A stretch of 8,994 nt of DNA from Nitrososphaerales archaeon (GTDB lineage Archaea > Thermoproteota > Nitrososphaeria > Nitrososphaerales > Nitrososphaeraceae), in contig JARBAV010000038.1 of the NCBI GenBank assembly GCA_029237515.1, positions 1-8,994 on the forward strand, given 5' to 3'. The notes under the pieces were generated by a model. That model did no database searches and was not told where the DNA came from. It was given only the letters and a program-made list of their open reading frames with translations. A program made the translations under genes and the position numbers. Below, piece by piece: positions 1 to 6,801 of the stretch; the first letter of the stretch is position 1; each line of letters begins with the position of its first letter.

Positions 1-2
1 CT

Positions 3-2219
3 GAGGTTAGTAGCAAAGATGTGGGACGAAGGATTGCCAGAATAGATCCGAAGCTCGCTCAGGATTTCCAAATACAGACAGGAGACGCATTGAAAATATC
101 CTCCGAAAAAAAAGACACAGTCGCCCTAAGCTGGCCTGCTCTGCAGGATGATTATGGCAAAGGCTTGATAAGAATTGACGGATATCTGCGAAATAAGCTT
201 GAGGTGGGGATCAATGATAGAGTACATGTTACAAAGGCCATAACAAGTGATGCAAGAAAGGTTACACTTGCGCCAGCTGAACCATTAAGAATACTTGGTG
301 CAGAAAAGTACCTCAGTGAGATTCTGGAAGGACAGATCGTAACGAAGGGTGACGTAATTCCATTAGGGGTTATGGGTCAAATTATTCATTTGGTTGTTGT
401 TTCCACTAACCCGTCAAAAGGAGCTCTCTTGATAACAAGTAGTACTGAGATAGCTATTTCAGAAGTGGATGCTGCAGCCGCTATTGCAAAGGGTGAAATG
501 ATGACCGTTACGTATGAAGATGTGGGGGGGTTGAGAAATGAGGTCGGCAAGATTAGGGAAATGATCGAATTACCGCTGCGTCATCCAGAGTTATTCAAGA
601 GACTGGGAATTCAAGCTCCCAAAGGTGTGATATTACACGGACCCCCAGGTACAGGAAAGACATTACTAGCAAAGGCAATTGCAAACGAAACTACTGCCAA
701 TTTCTATTCTTTAAGTGGACCAGAGATTATGAGCAAATTTTATGGCGAAAGTGAAGAACGACTGAGGAGCATGTTTCAACAAGCAGAGCAAAATTCTCCA
801 GCGATACTTTTTGTTGATGAGCTGGATTCTATAGCACCAAAAAGAGAAGAAGTTTCTGGAGAAGTGGAACGACGAATTGTATCCCAGCTATTATCTTTAA
901 TGGATGGCCTTTCTTCTAGGGGCAAGGTTGTAGTAATAGGAGCAACTAATCGAGTAAACGCTATTGACCCCGCATTGCGTAGGCCGGGCAGATTTGACAG
1001 GGAGATAGAATTAGGTGTCCCAGACAAAGAAGGTAGATTAGAGATACTGAATATCCATACACGAAACATGCCTTTATCTAAAGACGTAGACCTAGAGAAG
1101 ATATCTGAGGTCACTCATGGATTCGTCGGGGCTGATATACAGTCTTTGGCCAAGGAAGCAGCGATGTCAGCGATAAGACGAGTTCTACCTGAAATTGACC
1201 TGACTCAGGAAAGTATTCCTCATGAAACCCTTAACAAGATTAGTGTTACCATGCAGGACTTTACAGATGTTCTAAGAGATATAGAACCTTCAGCTATGAG
1301 AGAAGTATTCGTAGAGATACCTAATGTCACATGGAATGATGTAGGTGGGCTCTTCAGTGTTAAAGAGGAATTATTAGAGGCCGTTGAATGGCCTCTGAAA
1401 TTCAAAAAGTTATTCGGTCGGGCCAGCATAAAGCCTCCTAAAGGCATTTTCTTATATGGACCCCCAGGTACCGGCAAAACACTATTAGCCAAGGCTATTG
1501 CAAACGAAAGTGAAGCCAATTTTATTAGTATCAAGGGACCCGAACTTCTATCCAAATGGGTAGGAGAATCTGAGAAAGGAATAAGAGAAGTATTTAGAAA
1601 GGCAAGACAAGCAGCTCCTTGCATCATTTTTTTTGATGAAATTGATGCGATAGCTCCTGTCCGAGGCGGAGAATTTGGAGATTCTCATGTAACTGAGCGA
1701 GTAATAAGTCAGCTTCTAACTGAGCTTGACGGTCTTGAGGAATTAAGAGGCGTAGTCGTAATAGCTGCCTCAAATAGACCAGACATAGTTGATCCGGCAC
1801 TAATAAGACCTGGCAGATTTGATAGATTACTGTATGTTCCCCCGCCTGATTATGATTCACGTTTGCAAATACTGAGAATACATACTCAAATGATGCCTGT
1901 AACAGATAATACCAACCTGGCAGTCTTATCAAAGATGACAGATGGATATACAGGAGCGGATATTGCCTCATTTGCCTCAGCCGCTGCTATGACAGCCATG
2001 AAGGAACATATAGCCAAGTACAAACAAGACTCTGAAGAAGCTGAAAGACAGTCTAACGAATTGTCAGTGAATATGAGCCACTTTGAACAGGCATTGAAAA
2101 AAATACGTCCACTTTCGCCACAGGAATTAAATTGGTACCAAAGAACGGCTCAAGAATTTGGAAGAAATATTGTATCTTCCAGAAGACCAAGTGAAGTAAC
2201 TGAAGGAGGAGTTCACTGA
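3..2219 (+). CDS. cdc48: Cdc48/VAT-type AAA+ ATPase, 5'-truncated by the window edge
   Basis: This encodes a double-ring ATP-driven unfoldase/segregase of the Cdc48/p97/VAT family, which acts in the cytosol on folded or assembled proteins. Residue numbers count the GTG at 21 as 1. The frame is open to the window edge, and codons before that GTG read EVSSKD, which continues into [10 protein letters not shown], the usual Cdc48 N-domain sequence. The GTG is therefore internal, and a short N-terminal piece is missing. Residues 1-155 form the two-part N domain. D1 has Walker A GPPGTGKT (207-214), Walker B FVDELDS (264-270), pore loop KFYGESE (239-245), sensor GATN (307-310) and arginine finger RRPGRFD (320-326). 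D2 has Walker A (480-487), Walker B FFDEIDA (537-543), pore loop KWVGESE (512-518) and RPGRFDR (596-602). Both ATPase sites look intact. The protein ends TEGGVH, with no hydrophobic-Tyr-X proteasome-docking tail. Family assignment is certain; the substrate is unknown. Confidence 0.97.
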   Translation, partial: EVSSKDVGRRIARIDPKLAQDFQIQTGDALKISSEKKDTVALSWPALQDDYGKGLIRIDGYLRNKLEVGINDRVHVTKAITSDARKVTLAPAEPLRILGAEKYLSEILEGQIVTKGDVIPLGVMGQIIHLVVVSTNPSKGALLITSSTEIAISEVDAAAAIAKGEMMTVTYEDVGGLRNEVGKIREMIELPLRHPELFKRLGIQAPKGVILHGPPGTGKTLLAKAIANETTANFYSLSGPEIMSKFYGESEERLRSMFQQAEQNSPAILFVDELDSIAPKREEVSGEVERRIVSQLLSLMDGLSSRGKVVVIGATNRVNAIDPALRRPGRFDREIELGVPDKEGRLEILNIHTRNMPLSKDVDLEKISEVTHGFVGADIQSLAKEAAMSAIRRVLPEIDLTQESIPHETLNKISVTMQDFTDVLRDIEPSAMREVFVEIPNVTWNDVGGLFSVKEELLEAVEWPLKFKKLFGRASIKPPKGIFLYGPPGTGKTLLAKAIANESEANFISIKGPELLSKWVGESEKGIREVFRKARQAAPCIIFFDEIDAIAPVRGGEFGDSHVTERVISQLLTELDGLEELRGVVVIAASNRPDIVDPALIRPGRFDRLLYVPPPDYDSRLQILRIHTQMMPVTDNTNLAVLSKMTDGYTGADIASFASAAAMTAMKEHIAKYKQDSEEAERQSNELSVNMSHFEQALKKIRPLSPQELNWYQRTAQEFGRNIVSSRRPSEVTEGGVH

Positions 2220-2308
2220 TCAATTGGGTGAACAGAGCGAGCTCAACATTGAATATGGTCTACCCCGCAGCAGATTTTGAGCTAATTGTAATAGAAAAGA
2301 TAGAAGAT

Positions 2309-2319
2309 ATTTAATTTAT
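2309..2319 (+). promoter_or_regulatory. TATA-like box for the four-CBS gene
   Basis: The A/T-only run ATTTAATTTAT is centred about 30 nt before the ATG at 2344. This is the spacing expected if transcription starts at or next to the start codon (leaderless mRNA). No Shine-Dalgarno-like sequence precedes the ATG. The box suggests the CBS gene can be transcribed independently of the upstream Cdc48 gene. It was judged by eye only. Confidence 0.55.
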
Positions 2320-2343
2320 CTATATGTAGGCTCTAATTCTGGT

Positions 2344-3351
2344 ATGACATACAAAGCAAGTAGCTCCACTTCTAACGATGATCACAAGCGTAATGGCTCA
2401 ATTCGGAGCAATAAATATCATTCAAGGGAAATTGGAATCAAAGAACTGACGGTGGAACATTTTATGACCAAGAAGCCGATAGTAGCACGCTCTGTTGTTA
2501 ACTTTCCAGGAGGTGTTGATGTTATGACTACAAATAACATAAGTAACCTAGTAGTAGTGGAGAATAGAAGACCTATAGGAATCCTAACTGAAAGAGAGAT
2601 ATTGCGCTATTTATCAAATTATAAAACCATACCATCAGGCAGATTGCTTAAGGACGTTGTACTACAGCCTTTTTGTAAAGTGAGATTAGACACAATGTTA
2701 CTTGAAGCAGCTAGAAAGATGATCGTAAAGAAATGTAGGGTATTGGTATTCGAGGGTGCCGATGGGGCAGGAATTCGAGAAGGAGATAGCGAGATTCATG
2801 ACATAAATCAAGACAATAACTACGAGCTTATTGGGACAATTACTGCATCAGATATGGTAAGAGCATTTGCTCAGCAAACAGACAGAAATCCAACTTTGAA
2901 GGCAGTTATGAGTAAAAAGATCGCCTTCATAAGTTGCAATGACCCTATCTTCGATGCGATCAACATTATGCACACGCGAAATATTGGAAGTGTTATTGTA
3001 GTAGAGGATGGAAAAAATGACATCTCAAAGCCTGTCAAGAGAAGGTTATATGGCATATTCACGGAAAGAGATCTAATGACAAAAGTAGTGGCAAATGATG
3101 TTTCAATTGATGAAGCTGTAAGAGAGTACTGTTCCACAGAAATATTGACAGCCGCGGTAGAAACCAAAGCAATTGAAGCGGCCAAAGTAATGCACTTGAG
3201 AAAGTTAAAAAGACTTCCGGTGACGATTGCAGCTACAGCGACAAAAGAATCATCATCTCTAACCAAATCAATACAAGTAGATGATAAATATAATCTAGTA
3301 GGAATTGTGACGGCTAGAGATCTAGTAGATGCTTTTCAACACAACACCTAA
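2344..3351 (+). CDS. Four-CBS-motif (double Bateman) protein
   Basis: This 335-residue protein consists almost wholly of CBS motifs and probably binds adenine nucleotides or a related ligand in the cytosol. The first 33 residues are a polar Ser/Asn-rich leader. CBS1 spans about 34-90 (VEHFMTKKP; GILTEREIL), CBS2 about 101-176 (GTITASDMV), CBS3 about 185-250 (LKAVMSKK; GIFTERDLM) and CBS4 about 253-332 (GIVTARDLV). The repeated G-I-x-T-x-R/S-D/E ending is the typical ligand-side signature, so two Bateman pairs are likely. CBS2 and CBS4 carry unusually long polar insertions (about 139-159 and 297-314). No catalytic or DNA-binding domain is visible, so it is a stand-alone sensor or a regulatory partner. 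It lies 124 bp after Cdc48 with its own promoter-like box. The ATG at 2344 fits that box. The target is unknown. Confidence 0.93.
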   Translation: MTYKASSSTSNDDHKRNGSIRSNKYHSREIGIKELTVEHFMTKKPIVARSVVNFPGGVDVMTTNNISNLVVVENRRPIGILTEREILRYLSNYKTIPSGRLLKDVVLQPFCKVRLDTMLLEAARKMIVKKCRVLVFEGADGAGIREGDSEIHDINQDNNYELIGTITASDMVRAFAQQTDRNPTLKAVMSKKIAFISCNDPIFDAINIMHTRNIGSVIVVEDGKNDISKPVKRRLYGIFTERDLMTKVVANDVSIDEAVREYCSTEILTAAVETKAIEAAKVMHLRKLKRLPVTIAATATKESSSLTKSIQVDDKYNLVGIVTARDLVDAFQHNT

Positions 3352-3733
3352 TTATCTACCTAATGTGGCAGATCTGAGTACTTGTCAGTACGAGTTGAAT
3401 TCGGTTTCTTTATCCTTGCGATGCTCAGATGTCGAATAAAATTCAAATGCGTAAATATGACTTGCACATTTGTTGTGCGTTACTTGTAGCTCTTCTACTT
3501 GATCATTGTAATATGTGTCTTAAAGACAGCCAATCTCTTCAACTACTGTTCCCTTTTCTACAAAATATTATCACGAATAATTGATTAGTTAGCGTACCAT
3601 CACCATTCTGTTCAATGAAATTAAACATCTATCATGAAGATTAAGCGTCACCGTCTCCATCTCATTGCATCCTTTACATGTTATTAACAAATTGCCGTTA
3701 CTGATGAGAGAAACCTGTTGAAAGTAACTACTA
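3352..3733. other. Convergent intergenic gap (382 bp), no gene recognised
   Basis: This gap lies between the 3' ends of the four-CBS gene (+) and the GT81-like gene (-). No open frame of useful size or tRNA-like T-arm was seen. It contains several small inverted repeats: GTACT-TGTC-AGTAC (3378-3391), GCACA-TTTGT-TGTGC (3464-3478), TGTCTT-A-AAGACA (3516-3528), and GTTACT/AGTAAC around a 20-nt loop (3697-3728). The last lies just beyond the GT81-like stop codon and may belong to its 3' end. None is followed by a strong T-run, so I do not call terminators. A small non-coding RNA is possible but not shown. Confidence 0.6.
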
Positions 3734-4558
3734 TTACACACTTACATTTCCCTGTAAATGGAGCCTGCCATACTTTATTGCTTCTCTGATTATAGTGATC
3801 TCAACTTGTTCAGCCATCTTACCTAGCTTAGCTACATCTTCCTTGTAATCTTCGTATGAAGTATGATTCTTGCTTCCCAGGAAAACCTCCTTGCTATGAT
3901 AACCGCGCATGGCCGTCTCTATCAGAAACCATATGTCTATGCCCCATCCATCTGGAGAACCTTGTACCTCTAACAATCTTTCCCACATCTGTCTTCTAGC
4001 GCATACTTCACCGCTCAAGGGCTGTTCAAAATGAGATAGCTCAGGAAAGAAGATGTTCAGCATTGGTCTTGCAATAAGCTTTGTAACTGCAGCATCTCTT
4101 GGCTGTCTTTGATAGAATCCTCTTGACATATCACAGTTATTTTGAATCAGAGCAGCGACCAACTTATCTATCCACTCAGATGTTAGGTTACTAATATCTG
4201 CATCAAGAAATAAAGCAATGTCAGCAGCTCGATTCCTCACTGCTTCTCTTAACCCTGCCTTCATGGCGTTTCCTTTTCCTGGAAATACATGTTCAGGCTG
4301 CTGGATTACAGTCGCCCCTGCTTTTGTTGCTAAATCTGCCGTACTGTCACTGGAGTACGCATCAACAACAATTACTTCAGGGTTGAATTTACTTGTAGAC
4401 GCAACATGTATAACGTTTTCAATCGTGGATTCCTCATTCTTTGTGGGAAATATTGTCACTACTTTTAGATCATATCCTGTAACTATATCACTAATATCAT
4501 CATTATCACTATGAGTAGTCATGTTCATAATATTTTGGGACGCCACCATATCACTCAT
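3734..4558 (-). CDS. GT2-fold glycosyltransferase, GT81 / glucosyl-3-phosphoglycerate synthase-like
   Basis: This 274-residue GT-A fold glycosyltransferase most resembles glucosyl-3-phosphoglycerate synthase (GpgS), which transfers glucose from NDP-glucose to 3-phosphoglycerate. Visible elements are the nucleotide-binding strand FPTKNEESTI (37-46), VDAYSSDST (65-73), GKGNAMKAG (94-102), the metal-binding DAD motif in FLDADIS (117-123), QPLSGEVCARR (179-189), DGWGIDIWFLIE (203-214) and a late His in NHTSYEDY (231-238). The PLSGE plus G-[WY]-G-[IV]-D-I pairing is what separates GpgS-like proteins from ordinary GT2 enzymes. It is shorter than the roughly 320-residue actinobacterial enzymes. The ATG at 4558 is supported by a leaderless-type TATA box, although Met 4, 11 and 13 are alternatives. 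It lies 72 bp after a GT4-like gene on the same strand. No phosphatase partner (GpgP) is in the window. A lipid-linked glycosyl transfer role remains possible. Confidence 0.88.
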   Translation of the reverse strand: MSDMVASQNIMNMTTHSDNDDISDIVTGYDLKVVTIFPTKNEESTIENVIHVASTSKFNPEVIVVDAYSSDSTADLATKAGATVIQQPEHVFPGKGNAMKAGLREAVRNRAADIALFLDADISNLTSEWIDKLVAALIQNNCDMSRGFYQRQPRDAAVTKLIARPMLNIFFPELSHFEQPLSGEVCARRQMWERLLEVQGSPDGWGIDIWFLIETAMRGYHSKEVFLGSKNHTSYEDYKEDVAKLGKMAEQVEITIIREAIKYGRLHLQGNVSV

Positions 4559-4582
4559 GAGCTCAATTAATCAAGAGATCAA

Positions 4583-4590
4583 GATATATG
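4583..4590 (-). promoter_or_regulatory. TATA-like box for the GT81-like gene
   Basis: On the minus strand this reads CATATATC, centred about 28 nt before the ATG at 4558, in the 72-bp gap after the GT4-like gene. The spacing predicts a leaderless transcript. It suggests the second glycosyltransferase can be expressed apart from the first, although read-through is also possible. Confidence 0.5.
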
Positions 4591-4630
4591 TTTAGATCCC
4601 ATAGTTCAATCCTAATCTCTTCAGCCGAGC

Positions 4631-5908
4631 CTAAAGGATTCTCCGTTTCATGGTCTCTGGAACAACACTTTGAAATTCATGATTCTTGGCCAATACTCGC
4701 GTATAGATCTCAACATGCTGCTTCGCAACAGAATCCCAATTCAGATTACTCTTAAAACGTTCAACTTCTTTCTTGTAATGAGGATAGTCGCTTTCCAGCA
4801 TTTTGAGCGCTTCAGAGAATTCTAATGGGTTTCTTCTTACCGCAATTCCTAACCCTTTTCTTGCAAATTCCTTAAAGAAGCCCAAATCACTGGCTACAAA
4901 TGGAAGGCCATGAGCGAGGGCGTCAAACATCACCCCTGAAGCGGACGCCACGCTGTATGGCATTATTACTGTGTCCGATGCATAAAACAATAATGATAGT
5001 GCATCATCGGGTAGGAAGCCAAGGTTTAATTCTAATAATCCATGGCTAACTTGATGATGATCCCCGCAATCGCTATTGGTACTTAAAGGCAAAGAATTTG
5101 GTACATCGTTCTCATTACTGTAATAATTTCTTGAATGGTTAACGAGTATAGTCCAGTTGTCGGGTATCTTCATTTCCTTTAATATCTCCCAACCCTTTGT
5201 ATAGGTTGCAAAGCCCAAGGCTAGAGCTATCTTCCTATCCAATGGCAATGAGTAATACGACCTTGCGACTTCCATAGTAGGTCGATTCATTAAACTTGGT
5301 TCGGCCCCATGATAAATCACGTTGACTTTGTAGTTTCTGGTTGACAACAATTTAGCCATATACTCAGAAAAGGCTACACTTGCTGCGCTCCTGAGCATCT
5401 TTTCTCTATTTGCTCTGTTAAATAAACCATAGGTAACCATACGGTTCCCATATTTCAGTGCTAGGCTTGACAGTTCAATTGGTATATCTAACAGACGAAA
5501 TTTGGTAGGGTGATTTGATGGCACTAAATTAATCCACTGTTCGATAGGATAAGCAGAATGAAAAGTTGTAATGGTTGGAGTTTGACATTCTTCATAGAAT
5601 TGATCAATGTTAGTTTGCATACGAAAGTTTTTTATCGAGCCAAAATTAAGGCCGTACAGACCATGTTCCAGCTGCACGTGTACCAGGTCGGGCTTAATCT
5701 GATTAACTATTCTTAGTAAAGTTCTAGAATTCTCTTTATTCGACGCATCAAGACCGAAAAAATCTCCTTCTCCTCTTTCATTGCAAGCGATATATACATT
5801 AACACCCAATTTTTTTAATGCTAAAGCCAAGTTTCTTGTATACCGTCCTACACCTCCTGGCATGGGAGGGTATTCGGTAGAAACCATCAGAACTGAAATT
5901 GGGTACAT
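4631..5908 (-). CDS. GT4-like (GT-B fold) glycosyltransferase
   Basis: This 425-residue retaining-type glycosyltransferase with two Rossmann-like halves presumably uses a nucleotide-sugar donor in the cytosol. The N-terminal half starts VLMVSTEYPP (7-16) and has the glycine loop PGGVGRYTRN (17-26), typical of GT4 enzymes. Later motifs are HVQLEHGLYG (77-86), TFHSAYP (115-121), VIYHGAEP (197-204, the linker to the second domain) and the donor-site segment around SASGVMFDALAHGLP (322-336) then FVASD. The usual E-x7-E pair appears as Ala321 and Asp329, a variation also known in some GT4 subgroups. Residues about 257-290 form a polar Asn/Ser/His-rich insertion with no clear counterpart. The ATG at 5908 lies 27 nt after a TATA-like box. 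It precedes the GT81-like gene by 72 bp in the same direction. Donor and acceptor cannot be read from sequence; mannosylation of a glucosylglycerate-type product is only a suggestion. Confidence 0.9.
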   Translation of the reverse strand: MYPISVLMVSTEYPPMPGGVGRYTRNLALALKKLGVNVYIACNERGEGDFFGLDASNKENSRTLLRIVNQIKPDLVHVQLEHGLYGLNFGSIKNFRMQTNIDQFYEECQTPTITTFHSAYPIEQWINLVPSNHPTKFRLLDIPIELSSLALKYGNRMVTYGLFNRANREKMLRSAASVAFSEYMAKLLSTRNYKVNVIYHGAEPSLMNRPTMEVARSYYSLPLDRKIALALGFATYTKGWEILKEMKIPDNWTILVNHSRNYYSNENDVPNSLPLSTNSDCGDHHQVSHGLLELNLGFLPDDALSLLFYASDTVIMPYSVASASGVMFDALAHGLPFVASDLGFFKEFARKGLGIAVRRNPLEFSEALKMLESDYPHYKKEVERFKSNLNWDSVAKQHVEIYTRVLAKNHEFQSVVPETMKRRIL

Positions 5909-5929
5909 ACCAAAAGAATGTCAAATAAC

Positions 5930-5940
5930 ATATTATAAAT
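5930..5940 (-). promoter_or_regulatory. TATA-like box for the GT4-like gene
   Basis: On the minus strand this reads ATTTATAATAT, centred about 27 nt before the ATG at 5908. It is the clearest TATA element in the window. There is no Shine-Dalgarno sequence next to the ATG, so a leaderless transcript starting near 5908 is expected. Confidence 0.65.
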
Positions 5941-5984
5941 ATTGATTCCGTAAATTGAGCCATAATCTAAGGAGTAGATAGCAT

Positions 5985-6017
5985 AAAAAATCTATAACTT
6001 GATAATACATAAGTTAT
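5985..6017 (-). terminator. Hairpin plus T-run, likely 3' end of the Cys-rich gene transcript
   Basis: Minus-strand ATAACTT (6017-6011) pairs perfectly with AAGTTAT (6000-5994) across a 10-nt loop. After AGA comes a run of six T (5990-5985). It lies about 80 nt past the stop codon of the Cys-rich gene and upstream of the GT4-like promoter, where it would separate the two transcription units. Archaeal termination depends mainly on the T-run; the weak A/T-rich stem may be incidental. Confidence 0.4.
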
Positions 6018-6020
6018 TCT

Positions 6021-6035
6021 TTAATTAATAATTAA
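6021..6035. repeat. A/T-only palindrome TTAATTA-A-TAATTAA
   Basis: These are perfect 7-bp arms around a single central A, in the gap between the Cys-rich gene and the GT4-like gene. It could be a binding site for a dimeric regulator, but an all-A/T palindrome in AT-rich spacer DNA can easily arise by chance. Confidence 0.3.
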
Positions 6036-6096
6036 TATTTCAATCACATAAATAGCGCTAGTTACAGCTTCTTTTATCTCATTCTAATCAGAATTT

Positions 6097-6282
6097 CTAC
6101 TTAGTATGTGTTTTTTTAGACGTTGATACAAACCCTTCTATCCCATCCATTATCATTAAATGATCCGTTTCTTTACAACAACTGCAATCTGCCTTAAGGC
6201 AATCCCTTGCAATTTCATGGATACACATTTTGCACGTACAAATTGCGTCTCTAGATGGACGGCTATGGTCATGAGGCTCCAT
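6097..6282 (-). CDS. Small cysteine-rich protein, probable metal binder
   Basis: From the ATG at 6282 this gives a 61-residue protein with seven cysteines in the order C-x-C-x2-C-x7-C-x4-C-x-C-C (residues 15-36), plus a His two residues after the third Cys and two His in the N-terminal HDH. Such spacing suggests a zinc- or other metal-binding knuckle, or a redox-active mini-protein; I do not recognise the family. The C-terminal tail is Ser/Lys/Thr-rich. The start is uncertain: the frame also has ATGs at 6306 and 6345 and a TTG at 6381. The longest versions would add a hydrophobic N-terminal stretch able to span the membrane. I prefer 6282 because a TATA-like box at 6316-6323 lies 37 nt upstream, whereas that box would fall inside the reading frame of a protein starting at 6345 or 6381. 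It is transcribed away from the small-protein pair starting at 6571. Confidence 0.6.
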   Translation of the reverse strand: MEPHDHSRPSRDAICTCKMCIHEIARDCLKADCSCCKETDHLMIMDGIEGFVSTSKKTHTK

Positions 6283-6315
6283 ACCTTTATTGTTATCAAT
6301 ATTCATCAAGGTAGT

Positions 6316-6323
6316 GATATAAG
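6316..6323 (-). promoter_or_regulatory. TATA-like box upstream of the Cys-rich gene
   Basis: On the minus strand this reads CTTATATC within GTGCTTATATCAC, 37 nt before the ATG at 6282. It predicts a leader of about 10 nt. The GCTTATA core also occurs in the promoter-like box of the divergent gene at 6571, at almost the same distance from its start. Confidence 0.4.
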
Positions 6324-6530
6324 CACTCCATATTAGTATGATCATTACAGGCGTGGTTAACAAGATGGAAGGTAAGAGCAACGTGTCTCAGGAATAGATT
6401 TGAAGTAGAAAACAAGAAACCAAGATCAAACAGGAAAATACATGAAATATTGGATAAAATGCATAGTTAGTTCTCACAAAGAACATTAGGTCATGTCTCA
6501 TTGTTGATGATGGCGTGCGAAAAAGGAATA

Positions 6531-6538
6531 GCTTATAG
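6531..6538 (+). promoter_or_regulatory. TATA-like box upstream of the small-protein pair
   Basis: The sequence GCTTATAG is centred about 36 nt before the ATG at 6571, predicting a leader of roughly 10 nt. It shares GCTTATA with the box of the divergent Cys-rich gene. The 288 bp between the two start codons hold no other gene that I can support. Confidence 0.4.
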
Positions 6539-6570
6539 ACCTTACCGAAAGTACATATTGACTAGAAAAA

Positions 6571-6801
6571 ATGGGGAAGGAGTGGAAATGGATTGAAACG
6601 AATGAGCTGGATAAAGTGGAAGGATTGATAAAAGATGCGGTAGTGTCACTTGAAAAAGCAGTAAAGAGTGTAGTGGAGCTAAGGGAAATCACAAGAGCTA
6701 GAGGATATCCAGAAGAAGAAGTATTGAAAGAAGTAAAGAAGAGTTTACAGGATATTATAGATCCAGATGATATAGAAAAGATTTGGAGAAAGGAGCAATG
6801 A
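6571..6801 (+). CDS. Small charged helical protein of unknown function
   Basis: This is a 76-residue protein of unrecognised family. It is highly charged (many Glu, Lys and Asp), has no Cys, and should be nearly all helix. Residues 12-43 (from ELDKVEGLIKDA onward) form a long amphipathic helix, and 46-75 a second one (YPEEEVLKEV; DPDDIEKIW), so a helical hairpin or a dimerisation/adaptor module is plausible. There is no signal peptide or membrane segment. A TGA lies four codons before the ATG, which fixes the start at 6571. Its stop codon overlaps the start of the next gene (ATGA at 6798-6801), so the two are almost certainly co-translated. An open frame on the opposite strand (6692-6498) is treated as a shadow because this strand has the coupled neighbour and the promoter-like box. 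Confidence 0.72.
   Translation: MGKEWKWIETNELDKVEGLIKDAVVSLEKAVKSVVELREITRARGYPEEEVLKEVKKSLQDIIDPDDIEKIWRKEQ
6785..6795 (+). promoter_or_regulatory. Purine-rich ribosome-binding site deciding the start at 6798
   Basis: The sequence GGAGAAAGGAG contains GGAG at 6785-6788 (9 nt before the ATG) and AGGAG at 6791-6795 (2 nt before it). The first copy has the more usual spacing. It lies inside the upstream gene and supports ATG 6798 over the in-frame TTG at 6783. Clear Shine-Dalgarno sequences are otherwise lacking in front of the genes in this window, as expected if internal operon genes use one while first genes are leaderless. Confidence 0.6.

Noticed and set aside
639..1508. Repeated DNA (GGACCCCCAGGTAC and GCAAACGAAA) at the two Walker A regions of Cdc48, as possible gene conversion.
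   Set aside because: The shared GPPGTGKT and IANE residues are conserved in D1 and D2 throughout the family, and codons between them differ, so protein conservation explains it.
1220..1627. 135-codon minus-strand open frame inside Cdc48.
   Set aside because: It is a shadow of the D2 ATPase coding sequence; the opposite strand carries all conserved motifs.
3421..3489. 22-codon open frame with three Cys in the convergent gap (ATG at 3421).
   Set aside because: It is too short, with no ribosome-binding site or convincing promoter, and nothing suggests it is expressed.
3694..3731. CTGATGA followed shortly by GAAAC between GTTA and TAAC arms, recalling a hammerhead ribozyme core.
   Set aside because: Only two bases separate CTGATGA from GAAAC, leaving no stem II, and the following bases do not form a stem III with a proper cleavage site. 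It also fails the C/D-box RNA pattern because no D box follows.
4218..4514. 98-codon plus-strand open frame inside the GT81-like gene.
   Set aside because: It is antisense to a gene with clear conserved motifs and has no family resemblance.
6498..6692. 64-codon minus-strand open frame over the start of the small-protein operon.
   Set aside because: Its Ser/Phe/Thr-rich sequence is the typical antisense reading of a Lys/Glu-rich gene; the plus strand has the coupled downstream gene.
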